Below, piece after piece: positions 11,471 through 20,654 of a stretch of 64,000 nucleotides of DNA. The notes beneath the pieces are model-generated. The model saw only the letters and a list, made by a program, of their open reading frames with translations. It searched no databases and was not told the DNA's origin. Position numbers and translations under genes: made by a program. This DNA is from Acidobacteriaceae bacterium (GTDB taxonomy: Bacteria; Acidobacteriota; Terriglobia; Terriglobales; Acidobacteriaceae). The DNA lies in NCBI GenBank assembly GCA_003138515.1, contig PLGG01000035.1, forward strand, positions 16,224 through 80,223, in the 5' to 3' direction. Within the stretch, counting starts at the first letter, position 1. Every line of letters begins with the position of its first letter.

Positions 11471-12496
11471 ATGAGAGTGGGAATCATTGGCGCTGGCGGC
11501 ATCGCGTGGAAGCACGCGCAGGCCTACAAGAACATCGGCTACCCGATCGCGGCGGTTACGGATCGCACGGCAGAGCGCGGGCACAAGTTCGCCGATGCGT
11601 GGGGCGCGGAGTTTGCGGCCACGCCGGAGCAGCTTTGCCAGCGCGCGGACGCGGATTGCCTCGATGTTTGCACCTTTCCCGGTTACCGGCTGGCGGCGGT
11701 GGAATTGGGCGCGAAAGCACGCAAGCATGTGCTCGTGGAGAAGCCGATGGCCGTGGACCTGCAGACCGCGGCGCGTATGGTCGAGGTGGCTCGCGCAGGT
11801 GGGATCCAACTGGGTGTGGTGAGCCAGCATCGCTTCGACGATTCCACGCTGTTCCTGAAACGCGCGATCGAGGCGGGACAGCTGGGCAAGATCCTCGAGG
11901 CCGATGCCTACGTGAAGTGGCACCGCACGGACGAGTACTATGCGCGGCCGGTAAAAGGAAGTTGGGCTGGCGAAGGTGGTGGCGCATTGATCGGTCAGGC
12001 CATCCACCAGGTAGACGTGCTATTGCATCTGATCGGCGCGGCGGATGAGGTCTTTGGATACTGGCACCTGGGCGCCACACACAAGATCGAATCGGAGGAT
12101 CTGGTGTGCGCAGTGCTTCGTTATGCGTCGGGGGCAACTGGTGTAATCCAGGCTGCGACAGCGCTTTGGCCAGGCTATCCGGAGCGGATCGAGATCCACG
12201 GGACAAAGGGGAGCGCGATTGTAACCGGAGATCAATTGACGACGTGGGATGTGCGGGAAGACGAGGGCGAACGGCCGCCGATTTCGCAGCAGGCCAAGTC
12301 GGGCGCATCGGACCCGATGGCAATTTCTCTCACGCCGTTTGAGCGGCAACTGGCCGACTTCGGCGAGGCATGCAAGGCGGGCCGGCCGCCGGCGTCGTCC
12401 GGATCGGATGGATACAAGGCATTGCAACTTGTGCAGAGTATCTACACATCGTGCGCCGAAGGGCGAAAGGTGCAGATCGCGCCGGTTCAGTATTAA
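11471..12496 (+). CDS. Gfo/Idh/MocA-family NAD(P)-dependent oxidoreductase
   Basis: This 341-residue enzyme has an N-terminal Rossmann fold starting with VGIIGAGGIAWKHAQAY (GxGxxG) and the family motif VEKPMAVDL (about residues 94-102). It also has a middle HRFD/EADAYVKWHRTDEYY segment and GGGALIGQAIHQVD, whose His is the usual catalytic position. The family oxidises or reduces hydroxyls of sugars, inositols and related compounds. It lies directly downstream of the ROK regulator and is likely cotranscribed with it. The exact sugar substrate is not deducible. Confidence 0.9.
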   Translation: MRVGIIGAGGIAWKHAQAYKNIGYPIAAVTDRTAERGHKFADAWGAEFAATPEQLCQRADADCLDVCTFPGYRLAAVELGAKARKHVLVEKPMAVDLQTAARMVEVARAGGIQLGVVSQHRFDDSTLFLKRAIEAGQLGKILEADAYVKWHRTDEYYARPVKGSWAGEGGGALIGQAIHQVDVLLHLIGAADEVFGYWHLGATHKIESEDLVCAVLRYASGATGVIQAATALWPGYPERIEIHGTKGSAIVTGDQLTTWDVREDEGERPPISQQAKSGASDPMAISLTPFERQLADFGEACKAGRPPASSGSDGYKALQLVQSIYTSCAEGRKVQIAPVQY

Positions 12497-12552
12497 CTGT
12501 AGCGCTGGTTTGTTTGCGCGGCGGCTAAGGCAGCGCGGCGCAGTGGCTTGAG

Positions 12553-13329
12553 TTATTGATTGACCCCACTGGCGAGGAATCCGCCGTCTACGGCGAGTAC
12601 TTCGCCGGTGACGAACGAAGCGGCCTCGGAAGCGAGGAAGATGGTCGCACCAGCCAACTCATCTGCCTGTCCAAAGCGATGCATCGGCGTGCGCATCAGC
12701 AGTTCCTGGCCGCGCGGCGTCCCTTGAACAAGCGCGCGATTCAAGTCCGTAGAAAAGACTCCCGGAGCAATGGCGTTTACGTTTACTCCGCTGGGCGCCA
12801 GCTCGATGGCGAGAGTCCTGGTTAACGAGACGACGGCCGCTTTGCTGGCTGAGTAGGGCGCGACCCCGCGAAATGCGACAAACGAACCCAGCGAAGCGAC
12901 GTTGATGATGCGACCGTAGGCAGCGCGCACCATGGTGGCGGCGAAAATCTGGCAAGCGCGAAGCGTACCAGTGAGATTGGTTTCGATAATGCGCGACCAA
13001 TCAACTTCGGTGGTCTCGAGCGCGGGGGATTTCAAAGTGATGCCGGCGGCGTTCACGAGGATGTCGATTCTGCCGAAAGCAGCGAAGACGGCGTCGTGCA
13101 GGGCCTGAATCGAGGGACGATCGAGGACGTCGCTGACCACGCGCAGGGAGCGGCGGCCTAACGCTTCGATCTCGGCGGCGGCCTTGTCCACTTCGCGCGG
13201 GCGGCGCGAACTGGAGATAACGTCGGCGCCAGCGGCGGCCAGGCCCAGGGCCATCGCGCGCCCCAGACCAGTGGTTCCACCTGCGACTACGGCCACCTGG
13301 CCCGACAAATCGAATAGAGTTTTGCGCAT
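12553..13329 (-). CDS. Short-chain dehydrogenase/reductase
   Basis: This 258-residue classical SDR has a cofactor site GGTTGLGRAM (about 17-26), NAAGIT near residue 90, catalytic Ser in NVASLGS and the YSASKAA Tyr-Lys pair. It ends with GEVLAVDGGFLASG. It resembles gluconate-5-dehydrogenase and FabG-like reductases that act on sugar acids or oxoacyl compounds. It converges on the Gfo/Idh gene with a 56-base gap. The substrate is unknown, and a sugar-acid role is only suggested by the neighbours. Confidence 0.88.
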   Translation of the reverse strand: MRKTLFDLSGQVAVVAGGTTGLGRAMALGLAAAGADVISSSRRPREVDKAAAEIEALGRRSLRVVSDVLDRPSIQALHDAVFAAFGRIDILVNAAGITLKSPALETTEVDWSRIIETNLTGTLRACQIFAATMVRAAYGRIINVASLGSFVAFRGVAPYSASKAAVVSLTRTLAIELAPSGVNVNAIAPGVFSTDLNRALVQGTPRGQELLMRTPMHRFGQADELAGATIFLASEAASFVTGEVLAVDGGFLASGVNQ

Positions 13330-13627
13330 TGGAAAGATACTCTAACGGATTCTGCCGCAAGGCAAAAGCGGGGAGGCTCCGATCGTTTTTTGCTGCCGAA
13401 ATCGGGCAAAAACAGTGCAATCCGCCGAGTTTATTCCTGCTTCCAATTATAACATAAACTAAACATAATGTTGGAGTTACATCTCCGATCTCCTGGCCGA
13501 TCTGCGCATTGACTATGCCTTGATATTCCATCAGGGTGGACCGGTCAATCACGTTCGAACGGCGCCACAACTCTTGCGCGCATTCCTTTATGGACGAGCG
13601 GCGGCCAGCCGGTATCCTGTTCGAGAG

Positions 13628-15319
13628 ATGCGGTGGCGCAAGCCGATTGACGTCTTCAGGTGGCTCTTCGACGGGCAACGTGGCCCGCGAGGACAGATGG
13701 TTCCGCGTTGGATCTTTCTGCGCGCGCTGGCCCTCATTTATTTCTCCGCGTTTTATTCGCTGCTGTTTCAGATCAAGGGATTGATCGGTCCGGACGGAAT
13801 TCTCCCCGCTCGAGATTATCTGGCTAATATCGGTCAGCAGTTGGAGTTGGAGCGCTACTGGTACGCGCCATCGCTCCACTGGTTCTCGTCGAGCTCCGCG
13901 ATGATGATGGCGGTGACGTGGGTCGGTCTGATCGCGTCCGTGATTGCTTTCTTGAACCTGTGGCCCCGCCTGAGCTTTTTCGTTTGCTTTGTCTGTTTTG
14001 TTTCGTTCGTCGGCGCAAGCAGCGTGTTCTCTAGCTATCAGTCGGACGGAATGCTGCTGGAGGCAGGATTCCTGGCTCTGCTTTTCGCGCCGCGCGGGCT
14101 CTGGCCGGGTTGGGGCGCGCATGATCCGTCCTCGCGCATGAGCTGGTTCCTGCTGCAATGGGAGTGGTTCCGGATTTACTTCGAGTCGGGCATGGTGAAA
14201 CTGGTGAGCGGAGATGTGGAGTGGCGCAACTTCACCGCCATGGACGAGTACTACCAGAATCGCCCGCTGCCCACGTGGATTGGCTGGTACGTCGAGCACC
14301 TGCCTCATTGGTTCCATGCGGCCACTGTGGGAGGAACCCTGGCTCTCGAATTAGGCCTGGTGTTCATGATGTTCTTTCCGCGCCGTGTGCGGCTGATTCT
14401 TTTCTGCATCGTCACGCCGTGGGAGATTAGCGTGATTCTCACCGCCAACTATGCGTTCCTGAATTACCTGGTGCTATCGCTGGGCTTCCTTCTGCTCGAT
14501 GACAAGTTTCTACTCCGATTTGTTCCGGCACGATTCCGTCCGCACGAATCGGCTCGCATTGCGGTGGCCGCGCCGGAATCGCAGGATGATCAACCGCTAT
14601 CGATTCTGGGCGTGGGCGAGGCCAGCGTGGCGACGGCAGACATCGGGGAGAGCGATCACATCTCCAAGCGTCACCCATTTCTCAACCGGCTCGGATTTTC
14701 GTTTTGGGCCGCGCGCCTGACCGCAGCCGCATTCATGCTGACATGGATCGCTTACAACACGACTGCGGAGATGATTGGGATTCCGCTGCGCGAAATCCCG
14801 CTGCCGGTCAAGCCGCTCATTGCGCTCGAGCCGTTTCGCATTGCCAATCAGTATGGACTGTTCGCGGTGATGACACGCGGGCGTTACGAGATCGAATTCC
14901 AGGGCTCCAGCGACGGGACAAATTGGACCGCGTATTCGTTTCGCGACAAGCCGCAGGCATTGGATGAAGCGCCGGGAATCTATGCGCCCTATCAGCCGCG
15001 CTTCGACTGGAACCTGTGGTTTGCCTCGCTCGGCGGCTGGCGCGATAACGAGATCGTTCCGCTCACGGAAGAGCGCCTGCTGGTGGGCGACGGGGCTGTG
15101 CTGGCGCTGTTTCGCGGCGACCCCTTCCCGCAGATTCCGCCGCGCTACGTGCGCGCAGTAATTTGGCAATACTGGTTTACGACGATGGATGAAAAGCGGC
15201 AAACCGGCGACTGGTGGCGACGAGAGTATCTGGGCCTGTACGCGCCGGAACTCACGATGGCCGCGGATGGTCACTTTGCTGTGGTGCAATGGCCAGAAGA
15301 GTTGCCGCCCCACGACTAA
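13628..15319 (+). CDS. Lipase maturation factor-like multi-pass membrane protein
   Basis: The ATG at 13628 is taken as start because hydrophobic domain homology begins soon after; the frame opens 36 codons earlier at a TTG. The 563-residue protein has several membrane helices in the first 350 residues (for example LALIYFSAFYSLLFQIKGL, FVCFVCFVSFVGASSVF, LILFCIVTPWEISVILTA). It carries the family pattern LIGPDGILPA, FSSYQSDGMLLEAGFLALL and QWEWFRIYFESGMVKL, then a soluble C-terminal part with WFASLGGW. These match the LMF1 family, named for an ER chaperone of lipases, whose bacterial members have no established role. It lies 30 bases before an FAD oxidoreductase gene, probably one operon. Confidence 0.87.
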   Translation: MRWRKPIDVFRWLFDGQRGPRGQMVPRWIFLRALALIYFSAFYSLLFQIKGLIGPDGILPARDYLANIGQQLELERYWYAPSLHWFSSSSAMMMAVTWVGLIASVIAFLNLWPRLSFFVCFVCFVSFVGASSVFSSYQSDGMLLEAGFLALLFAPRGLWPGWGAHDPSSRMSWFLLQWEWFRIYFESGMVKLVSGDVEWRNFTAMDEYYQNRPLPTWIGWYVEHLPHWFHAATVGGTLALELGLVFMMFFPRRVRLILFCIVTPWEISVILTANYAFLNYLVLSLGFLLLDDKFLLRFVPARFRPHESARIAVAAPESQDDQPLSILGVGEASVATADIGESDHISKRHPFLNRLGFSFWAARLTAAAFMLTWIAYNTTAEMIGIPLREIPLPVKPLIALEPFRIANQYGLFAVMTRGRYEIEFQGSSDGTNWTAYSFRDKPQALDEAPGIYAPYQPRFDWNLWFASLGGWRDNEIVPLTEERLLVGDGAVLALFRGDPFPQIPPRYVRAVIWQYWFTTMDEKRQTGDWWRREYLGLYAPELTMAADGHFAVVQWPEELPPHD

Positions 15320-15349
15320 GGGACGAAGTACTCGGAGAAAGATGAAGCG

Positions 15350-16771
15350 ATGAGCCGCGCATGCGTGATTGGATCGGGTCCCAACGGGCTTGCCGCAGCC
15401 ATTGTGCTGGCGCGGGCGGGGATGCGCGTGGAGGTCTTCGAGGCAGAGGCCGAGCCGGGCGGTGCCGTCCGGACGCTCCCGCTCACGTTGCCGGGGTTTC
15501 TGCACGACTTCGGCTCGGCAGTGTATCCGTTCGCTGCTGGGTCTCCGTTTTTCGCCACGTTGCCTTTGGCGAATCACGGACTGGAATGGGTCCATGGAGA
15601 AGCTCCGTTGGCGCACCCGCTCGACGATGGCTCGGCCGTGGTGCTGGAGCGCGACCTGGAGGACGCGGAACGCGCGTTGGGCGCGGACGGCAAGCTGTGG
15701 CGCGGCCTGATGAAACCTGCGGCCGACGATTGGATGGAGTTTGCGGAAGACACGCTTGGGCCGGCATGGCGCATTCCACATCATCCCCTGCGCATGGCGC
15801 GATTCGGCCTGACGGCGATTCAATCCGCGCAAGGCTTTGCCAAGAGCCACTTCGTCAGCCCGCGGACACGGGCCATCTTCGCGGGATTGGCGGGTCACTC
15901 GTTTCTGAGCCTCGACCAGCCATTGAGCGCGACCATCGGATGGATGTTCGGCATCACCATTCACGCGGTGGGCTGGCCGATTCCGCGCGGCGGCGCGCGA
16001 GCTATTACGCAGGCGCTCATCGGCCACCTTAAGACGCTGGGCGGAACGGTGCACACCTCGTCCCGAATCGACGCGGCTCAACTCCGCGAGTTGGAATCGA
16101 GCAGCGAGCTCGTGCTTTTCGACACCACGCCACGGCAACTGGTTGCGATCGCGGGCGAGCGGCTCGCGTCAAAATACAAAAGCGAGCTGGAGCGGTTTCA
16201 GCGCGCGCCGGGCGTCTTCAAGGTTGACTACGCGCTATCACAGCCTGTTCCGTGGCGCGCCGCGGATTGCCGGCGAGCAATCACGGTGCACCTGGGCGGA
16301 TCGTTCGAGGAAATCGCGGCGGCCGAATCCGCCGTGGCAAATGGGCGCGAAGCCGAACAGCCCTTTGTGCTGGTCGCGCAGCCAACGCTTTTCGATCCAT
16401 CGCGCGCGCCTGAGGGCAAGCATGTGCTGTGGGCCTATTGCCACGTGCCCAACGGGTCAACGTTCGACATGACGGAGCGCATTGAGGCGCAGATCGAGCG
16501 CTTTGCGCCGGGATTTCGCGATTGTGTTCTGGCGAGGCACGTTTCCGCGCCAGCGGCGTTGGAAGCGATGGACGCGAACCTAGTTGGCGGCGACATCAGC
16601 GGCGGTGCAATGACCATGCGACAGATGTTCTTCCGGCCGACTTCGAGCGGCTACGCGACGGGGTCGCCCAGGCTGTACCTGTGTTCGGCGTCGACGCCAC
16701 CGGGCGGGGGCGTGCACGGCATGTGCGGCTATCACGCGGCGCGGCTGGCGTTGCGGCGGATCAAGAACTAG
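15350..16771 (+). CDS. Phytoene-dehydrogenase-like FAD/NAD(P) oxidoreductase
   Basis: This 473-residue protein opens with the FAD-binding GSGPNGLAAAIVLARAG (about residues 8-24) and EAEAEPGGAVRT, then HDFGSAVYPF. A FAD-contact segment sits near the end (YLCSASTPPGGGVHGMCGYH). This is the CrtI/phytoene dehydrogenase-related branch (COG1233), which desaturates or isomerises hydrophobic polyenes or all-trans-retinol-like compounds. No other carotenoid genes are in the window, so the substrate is open. The spacing suggests cotranscription with the lipase-maturation-factor-like gene. Confidence 0.85.
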   Translation: MSRACVIGSGPNGLAAAIVLARAGMRVEVFEAEAEPGGAVRTLPLTLPGFLHDFGSAVYPFAAGSPFFATLPLANHGLEWVHGEAPLAHPLDDGSAVVLERDLEDAERALGADGKLWRGLMKPAADDWMEFAEDTLGPAWRIPHHPLRMARFGLTAIQSAQGFAKSHFVSPRTRAIFAGLAGHSFLSLDQPLSATIGWMFGITIHAVGWPIPRGGARAITQALIGHLKTLGGTVHTSSRIDAAQLRELESSSELVLFDTTPRQLVAIAGERLASKYKSELERFQRAPGVFKVDYALSQPVPWRAADCRRAITVHLGGSFEEIAAAESAVANGREAEQPFVLVAQPTLFDPSRAPEGKHVLWAYCHVPNGSTFDMTERIEAQIERFAPGFRDCVLARHVSAPAALEAMDANLVGGDISGGAMTMRQMFFRPTSSGYATGSPRLYLCSASTPPGGGVHGMCGYHAARLALRRIKN

Positions 16772-16786
16772 CTCCTAGCTTCTAGC
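16770..16786. repeat. Copy of an intergenic 'agctcctagcttctagc' tag
   Basis: These 17 bases, at the stop codon of the FAD oxidoreductase, resemble the arms of the inverted repeat at 39862-39996 (same AGCTTCTAGC and TAGCTCCT words). This suggests a dispersed intergenic repeat family in this genome. Only two clear loci are in the window, plus a weaker match near 62910-62935. Confidence 0.45.
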
Positions 16787-16870
16787 GCATCCTGCGAAAT
16801 TCTGCTGTAGCGCCTAAACAGAGCGAGCGAAGAGAGGTGGCAAGCGACCGACTGCCTATCAAGAAAGCTT

Positions 16871-16930
16871 TGGCTGTTCGCCGGAACTGCGCGATGTCTT
16901 TCACATCTCGCGCGGCCCGGCGAACAGCCA
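16871..16930. repeat. Long imperfect palindrome between convergent genes
   Basis: The 14-base arm TGGCTGTTCGCCGG (16871-16884) is perfectly complementary to CCGGCGAACAGCCA (16917-16930). Inside, GCGCGATGT and ACATCTCGCGC pair again with a two-base bulge around a CTTTC loop, giving a hairpin close to 60 bases. It lies between the convergent FAD oxidoreductase and Crp/Fnr genes. No T-run follows, so it is more like a REP-type element or mRNA-stabilising hairpin than a standard terminator. Confidence 0.7.
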
Positions 16931-17028
16931 GATTAAATTCAAACAGTGCAGCAGAGCTTGCGGCTCAAGCCAAGACTTGCCGTGTTTCCCCCGGTGAAAA
17001 CTTAAAGCGTGAGAAAAGCCGGGCAACC

Positions 17029-17742
17029 TTAACCGCGCGCGTAGCTCTCCAGAGCCACGCGGCTGGGAATCGTAAGCGTGCATCCGTGTTGCGCCACCAG
17101 ATGGCGGTTCTTGAAGATGCTCAGCGTGCGCGTCACGGTCTCGCGCGAGGCGCCGATGAATTCGCCGATCTCTTCGTGCGTCATCGACATGCGGCAGTGG
17201 GCGGACCGCTCTTGCTTTTGTCCGGGCTCATCGCTCCAAACCAGCAGCAGGCGCGCCAGGCGCTCAGGTACCGATGTTGACAGGCCAACCATGCGCAACT
17301 GCTCGCAGGCGAGGTTGAAGCTGCGGCTGATTTCGCGAGTAACGATGGGATAGACATCAGGATGACGAGACAGGAATTGCAGGAACACCTGGCGTGAGAT
17401 ATGCGCAATTTTGGCCGGATAGAGCGTGTCGGCGGTCATCTCGTAGTCGCCGCCAGAGAGCGTGGGCGAAAGACCCAGCACCTCGCCGGCTTTGGCGATG
17501 TGAAAGCTCAGGCGGCGGCCATCGCTCGAGTTGATGGAGAGCTTGACCTCGCCGCCGAGGACCACGTAGATGCCCGAAGCCGGCTGCGTCTCAGTGAAGA
17601 GAACGACGTTGGACGGATAGGCGGAGGGCGCGAGAAGCGGCTCAAGATCGGCCAGAGCCGCGGCCGACAATGCCTTAAAGAAATCGCCCTTCCGGTAAGA
17701 AGGTACACCCGCGTTGTTCGTTAGATCATGTCCCATATGCAT
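17029..17742 (-). CDS. Crp/Fnr-family transcriptional regulator
   Basis: This protein is about 237 residues, with the ATG at 17742 placed one base after the stop of the STAS gene and preceded by a GGAGAG ribosome-binding site. It has an N-terminal cyclic-nucleotide-binding-like beta barrel (GEVKLSINSSDGRRLSFHIA, GEVLGLSPTLSGG) and a C-terminal winged helix with MTHEEIGEFIGASRETVTRT. There is no N-terminal Cys cluster of the FNR type, so oxygen sensing through Fe-S is unlikely. The effector is unknown. It is the second gene of a pair with the STAS-domain gene. Confidence 0.9.
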   Translation of the reverse strand: MHMGHDLTNNAGVPSYRKGDFFKALSAAALADLEPLLAPSAYPSNVVLFTETQPASGIYVVLGGEVKLSINSSDGRRLSFHIAKAGEVLGLSPTLSGGDYEMTADTLYPAKIAHISRQVFLQFLSRHPDVYPIVTREISRSFNLACEQLRMVGLSTSVPERLARLLLVWSDEPGQKQERSAHCRMSMTHEEIGEFIGASRETVTRTLSIFKNRHLVAQHGCTLTIPSRVALESYARG

Positions 17743-17743
17743 T

Positions 17744-18046
17744 TCAGCTCTCCGTGTCCGCAGGTTGTGAGTTCTTGCGCGCGACCTCTTCGGCAAGATA
17801 CTCGGTCCAGGGTGTGCCAGTGAGGATCGCGGCTCGCGTTTGAGAGTAGATGGCTCTCAAAACTTGGATCCCTGTGGCATCGGCAAATGTGGTTTCCCGC
17901 AAATCAAGAGACAGTTTCTTCTGCGCTACAGCTGGAGCTTTTTCTTCCCAAAGGCGGCCAAGTTCGGCAGCCCAAGGTCCGGCGACGCGCCCTTCCAGCT
18001 TGATGACGATCGCGTTCGAGTTTTCCTGAAAGTAGATTCGAAGCAC
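17744..18046 (-). CDS. STAS-domain protein (anti-sigma antagonist-like)
   Basis: This 100-residue protein starts at a GTG. The pattern VIKLEGRVAGPWAAELGRLW then KLSLDLRETTFADATGIQVL is that of a STAS domain. The usual DSSG phosphorylation site is DATG here, so a Thr stands where the phosphorylated Ser would be. It lies immediately upstream of the Crp/Fnr gene (stop and start almost abutting), which suggests it modulates that regulator or reports to a partner-switching system. The start codon is uncertain. Confidence 0.75.
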   Translation of the reverse strand: MLRIYFQENSNAIVIKLEGRVAGPWAAELGRLWEEKAPAVAQKKLSLDLRETTFADATGIQVLRAIYSQTRAAILTGTPWTEYLAEEVARKNSQPADTES

Positions 18047-18190
18047 TTGCTGGCTCGTCCTGCGCCATGCCTGTGATAAGGCACGGCGCGTGCCAAACTC
18101 GCGATGCGGAACCCCAGCGCCTGCATCGCGCTGAAATTAAACGATCTGCTTTTGCGGGATCGCAGCGGTTGCAGGTGATGCTGCGCGCTG

Positions 18191-18224
18191 CGTGACGAAG
18201 TGACGATGACGGCATTTCGTCACG
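18191..18224 (-). terminator. Hairpin after the sigma-54 activator gene
   Basis: CGTGACGAA (18191-18199) is complementary to TTCGTCACG (18216-18224) with a 16-base loop, starting just past the stop codon of the minus-strand activator gene. There is no strong T-run, so a terminator role is only probable. Confidence 0.4.
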
Positions 18225-18228
18225 GAGA

Positions 18229-20556
18229 CTACATGTAGTCGCCGCGCTCGATTCCGAACTTCTTGATTTTGGAGTTGAGCGTGGTGCGTTTGAGGCCTAG
18301 CCGCTTGGCTGCGCCGCCGGGTCCGCCGATGATGCCCTTGGCCTCGCGGAGCGCGCGCACAATGTGATCGCGCTCGGCCGCGTGCAGGGTGGGATTGGCC
18401 GTTGCGGATGCGCTTTCTTCTTCCTCTTCCATGGCTTCGAGCTCGGCAAGGGGCACATGGAGTACAGGCCCGCGGGACAGAATTACGGCGCGCTCCAGAA
18501 AGTTTTCGAGCTCGCGAATATTGCCCGGCCACTTCCAGGCCACCAGCGCCGCCATCGCCTCGGGCGGGATGGTTTCAATGGTTTTGCCCATGCGGCGGGC
18601 GTGGCGTGAGACAAAGTGGCGCACCAGGATTGGAATGTCGGCGGCGCGCTCGCGCAAGGACGGGGCGAAGACAGGGAAGACCTTGAGGCGATAGAAGAGG
18701 TCGCTGCGGAATTGCTTCTCGGCGACCATCTTGGCCAGATCGCGATTGGTGGCGGCGATGAGGCGCACATTGACGGGGATTGGCCGCGTTCCGCCCAAGC
18801 GCTCGAATTCGCGCTCCTGCAAAGCGCGCAGCAATTTAGGCTGCAGGTCGAGGGCCAGCTCGCCCACTTCGTCGAGAAAGAGCGTGCCCTCGTTGGCCAG
18901 CTCGAGACGGCCGATCTTGCGCGCGATGGCGCCGGTGAACGCGCCCTTCTCATGGCCGAAGAGTTCGCTTTCGAGCAGCCCTGCGGGGATGGCGGCGCAA
19001 TTCAGCTTGATGAAGGTGCGTTCGCTGCGCGCGCTCAGCCGGTGGACGGCTCGCGCCAGCAGCTCTTTGCCAGTTCCGGTTTCGCCCTCAATAAGGACTG
19101 TCGCGTCGGTGGGCGCCACGGTCTCAATCTGCCGCAGTACATTACGCAGGCCGGTGCTTTCGCCCACAATGTCGTCGAAGCGGTGCTCGAGGTTGATCTC
19201 ATCTTCAAGGTAGTGCTTTTCCTGGTCCAGCCGGTCGCGCAGCTCAGCAATGCGCCGGAATGCCATGGCGTTATCCACTGCCATCGCCACCTGCCCGGCA
19301 ATTTGCACCAGCATCTCCAGTTCGCGCTGCCCAAAACTCCCCTCTTGCCTACTCACCACTGAGAGCGCTCCAAGTGCGTTGCCGTGATGAACGAGCGGAA
19401 CCCAGCAACCCGACTGCATTCCCATTCGCTCGAGGTAAGCGAGCGTCTGGGGAGCATAGGATGCTTTGGCAGTACTTTCCAGCAGCACCGGCTCCCGCGT
19501 GCGAAACGCGATTCCAGAAAGTGAGCCATCGACGGGAACGCGCAATTCACCTGGAAAAGCTTCACTGCCCGGACCTCCGAGGAACTGCACCACCAGGTCG
19601 CCGGCCGCCTCGTCGTAAAGCACCAGGCCAGCGTTGTCGTGGGGAATCACCTCGCGTAGGGAGGCCGAAATCGCCTCCAGCAGTTTCTCTGCATCCATAT
19701 TGGCCAGCAGCGCCCCGCTGAGCTGGAAGATCAGTGCCTCCTCCGCGCGCTTGCGGTCGGTCATGTCGCGCGTGACCTTGGCGAATCCCGTCACCTCGCC
19801 ACTGCTGTCGCGGATCGCCGTGATGACGATGTTGGCCCAGAAGCGCGAACCATCCTTGCGCACACGCCAGGCTTCTTCCTCGACGCGCACCCTGGCCGCG
19901 GCTTGGCGCAGCAACTCGGCTGGGCGGCCGCGCTCCTGATCCTCCCCGGTGAAGAATCGCGAGAAGTGCAGGCCAAGCACTTCGTCCGCTTTGTAGCCCT
20001 TGATGCGCTCGGCGCCGGGGTTCCATGTGAGCACGTGGCCGTCCCGGTCGAGCAGATAAATGGCGTACTCGCCGATGCTCTCGACGATGGAGCGCAGCCG
20101 CAGATCGTTGAGCCGCAGCGCCTCCTGGGCGGCGCGTTGCTCGGTGGCGTCGCGGATAAACGTGACCACTGCCGGTCCGGATGCGGTCTGCATGGGCTTG
20201 AGCATGATGTCGACGGGGAATTCGGCGCCGTCCTTGCGCAGGCCGAAGAGATTGAGTGCGGCGCCCATCCGGCGGGTACGGGGATGGGCACTGTAGTTCT
20301 CGCGATGGCGCGGGTGGCCGCCGCGGAAACGCGCCGGCACCAGCATCTCGACGGGCTGGCCGATAAGCTCGTGGCTGGAGTAGCCGAACAGCTCTTCGGC
20401 GCGCGGATTCGCGGCACGCATCACACCACTGTTGTCGGTGACAAGGATGGCGTCCGGCGAAAACTCAAACAGCCGCTCGATCGTATTTTGGGCGAAGCCC
20501 AGCTCGGAGCTATTCTCAGCTGCCGCGCCCTGGCTGGGGGGATCCGAGGGGCACAT
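18229..20556 (-). CDS. Sigma-54-dependent activator with PAS, PAS and GAF sensor domains
   Basis: This 775-residue protein has a PAS domain (about 25-140, [20 protein letters not shown]), a second PAS/PAC (about 145-270), and GAF (about 285-430). An AAA+ domain follows (about 450-690) with Walker [12 protein letters not shown], the sigma-54 contact loop GAFTGA and Walker [13 protein letters not shown]-terminal Fis-type helix-turn-helix ([17 protein letters not shown]...[12 protein letters not shown]) completes it. It is NtrC/FhlA-like and opens promoters used by sigma-54 in response to a small molecule or redox/energy state. No receiver domain is present. The downstream or neighbouring hypAB genes make hydrogenase maturation a candidate target, by analogy with FhlA. 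That link is inference. Confidence 0.94.
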   Translation of the reverse strand: MCPSDPPSQGAAAENSSELGFAQNTIERLFEFSPDAILVTDNSGVMRAANPRAEELFGYSSHELIGQPVEMLVPARFRGGHPRHRENYSAHPRTRRMGAALNLFGLRKDGAEFPVDIMLKPMQTASGPAVVTFIRDATEQRAAQEALRLNDLRLRSIVESIGEYAIYLLDRDGHVLTWNPGAERIKGYKADEVLGLHFSRFFTGEDQERGRPAELLRQAAARVRVEEEAWRVRKDGSRFWANIVITAIRDSSGEVTGFAKVTRDMTDRKRAEEALIFQLSGALLANMDAEKLLEAISASLREVIPHDNAGLVLYDEAAGDLVVQFLGGPGSEAFPGELRVPVDGSLSGIAFRTREPVLLESTAKASYAPQTLAYLERMGMQSGCWVPLVHHGNALGALSVVSRQEGSFGQRELEMLVQIAGQVAMAVDNAMAFRRIAELRDRLDQEKHYLEDEINLEHRFDDIVGESTGLRNVLRQIETVAPTDATVLIEGETGTGKELLARAVHRLSARSERTFIKLNCAAIPAGLLESELFGHEKGAFTGAIARKIGRLELANEGTLFLDEVGELALDLQPKLLRALQEREFERLGGTRPIPVNVRLIAATNRDLAKMVAEKQFRSDLFYRLKVFPVFAPSLRERAADIPILVRHFVSRHARRMGKTIETIPPEAMAALVAWKWPGNIRELENFLERAVILSRGPVLHVPLAELEAMEEEEESASATANPTLHAAERDHIVRALREAKGIIGGPGGAAKRLGLKRTTLNSKIKKFGIERGDYM

Positions 20557-20654
20557 GTTGTTCTACCGACCTTAGGTGAAAGGTACGCTCTAGACGGGCT
20601 TTACGCAATGCCAACGATGTGAACGCTCGGTGACTGTCTCGCGACGCGCGAGGC

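Noticed and set aside
13001-14317. 438-codon minus-strand frame
   Set aside because: Overlaps the SDR and the lipase-maturation-factor-like gene in antisense; no domain seen.
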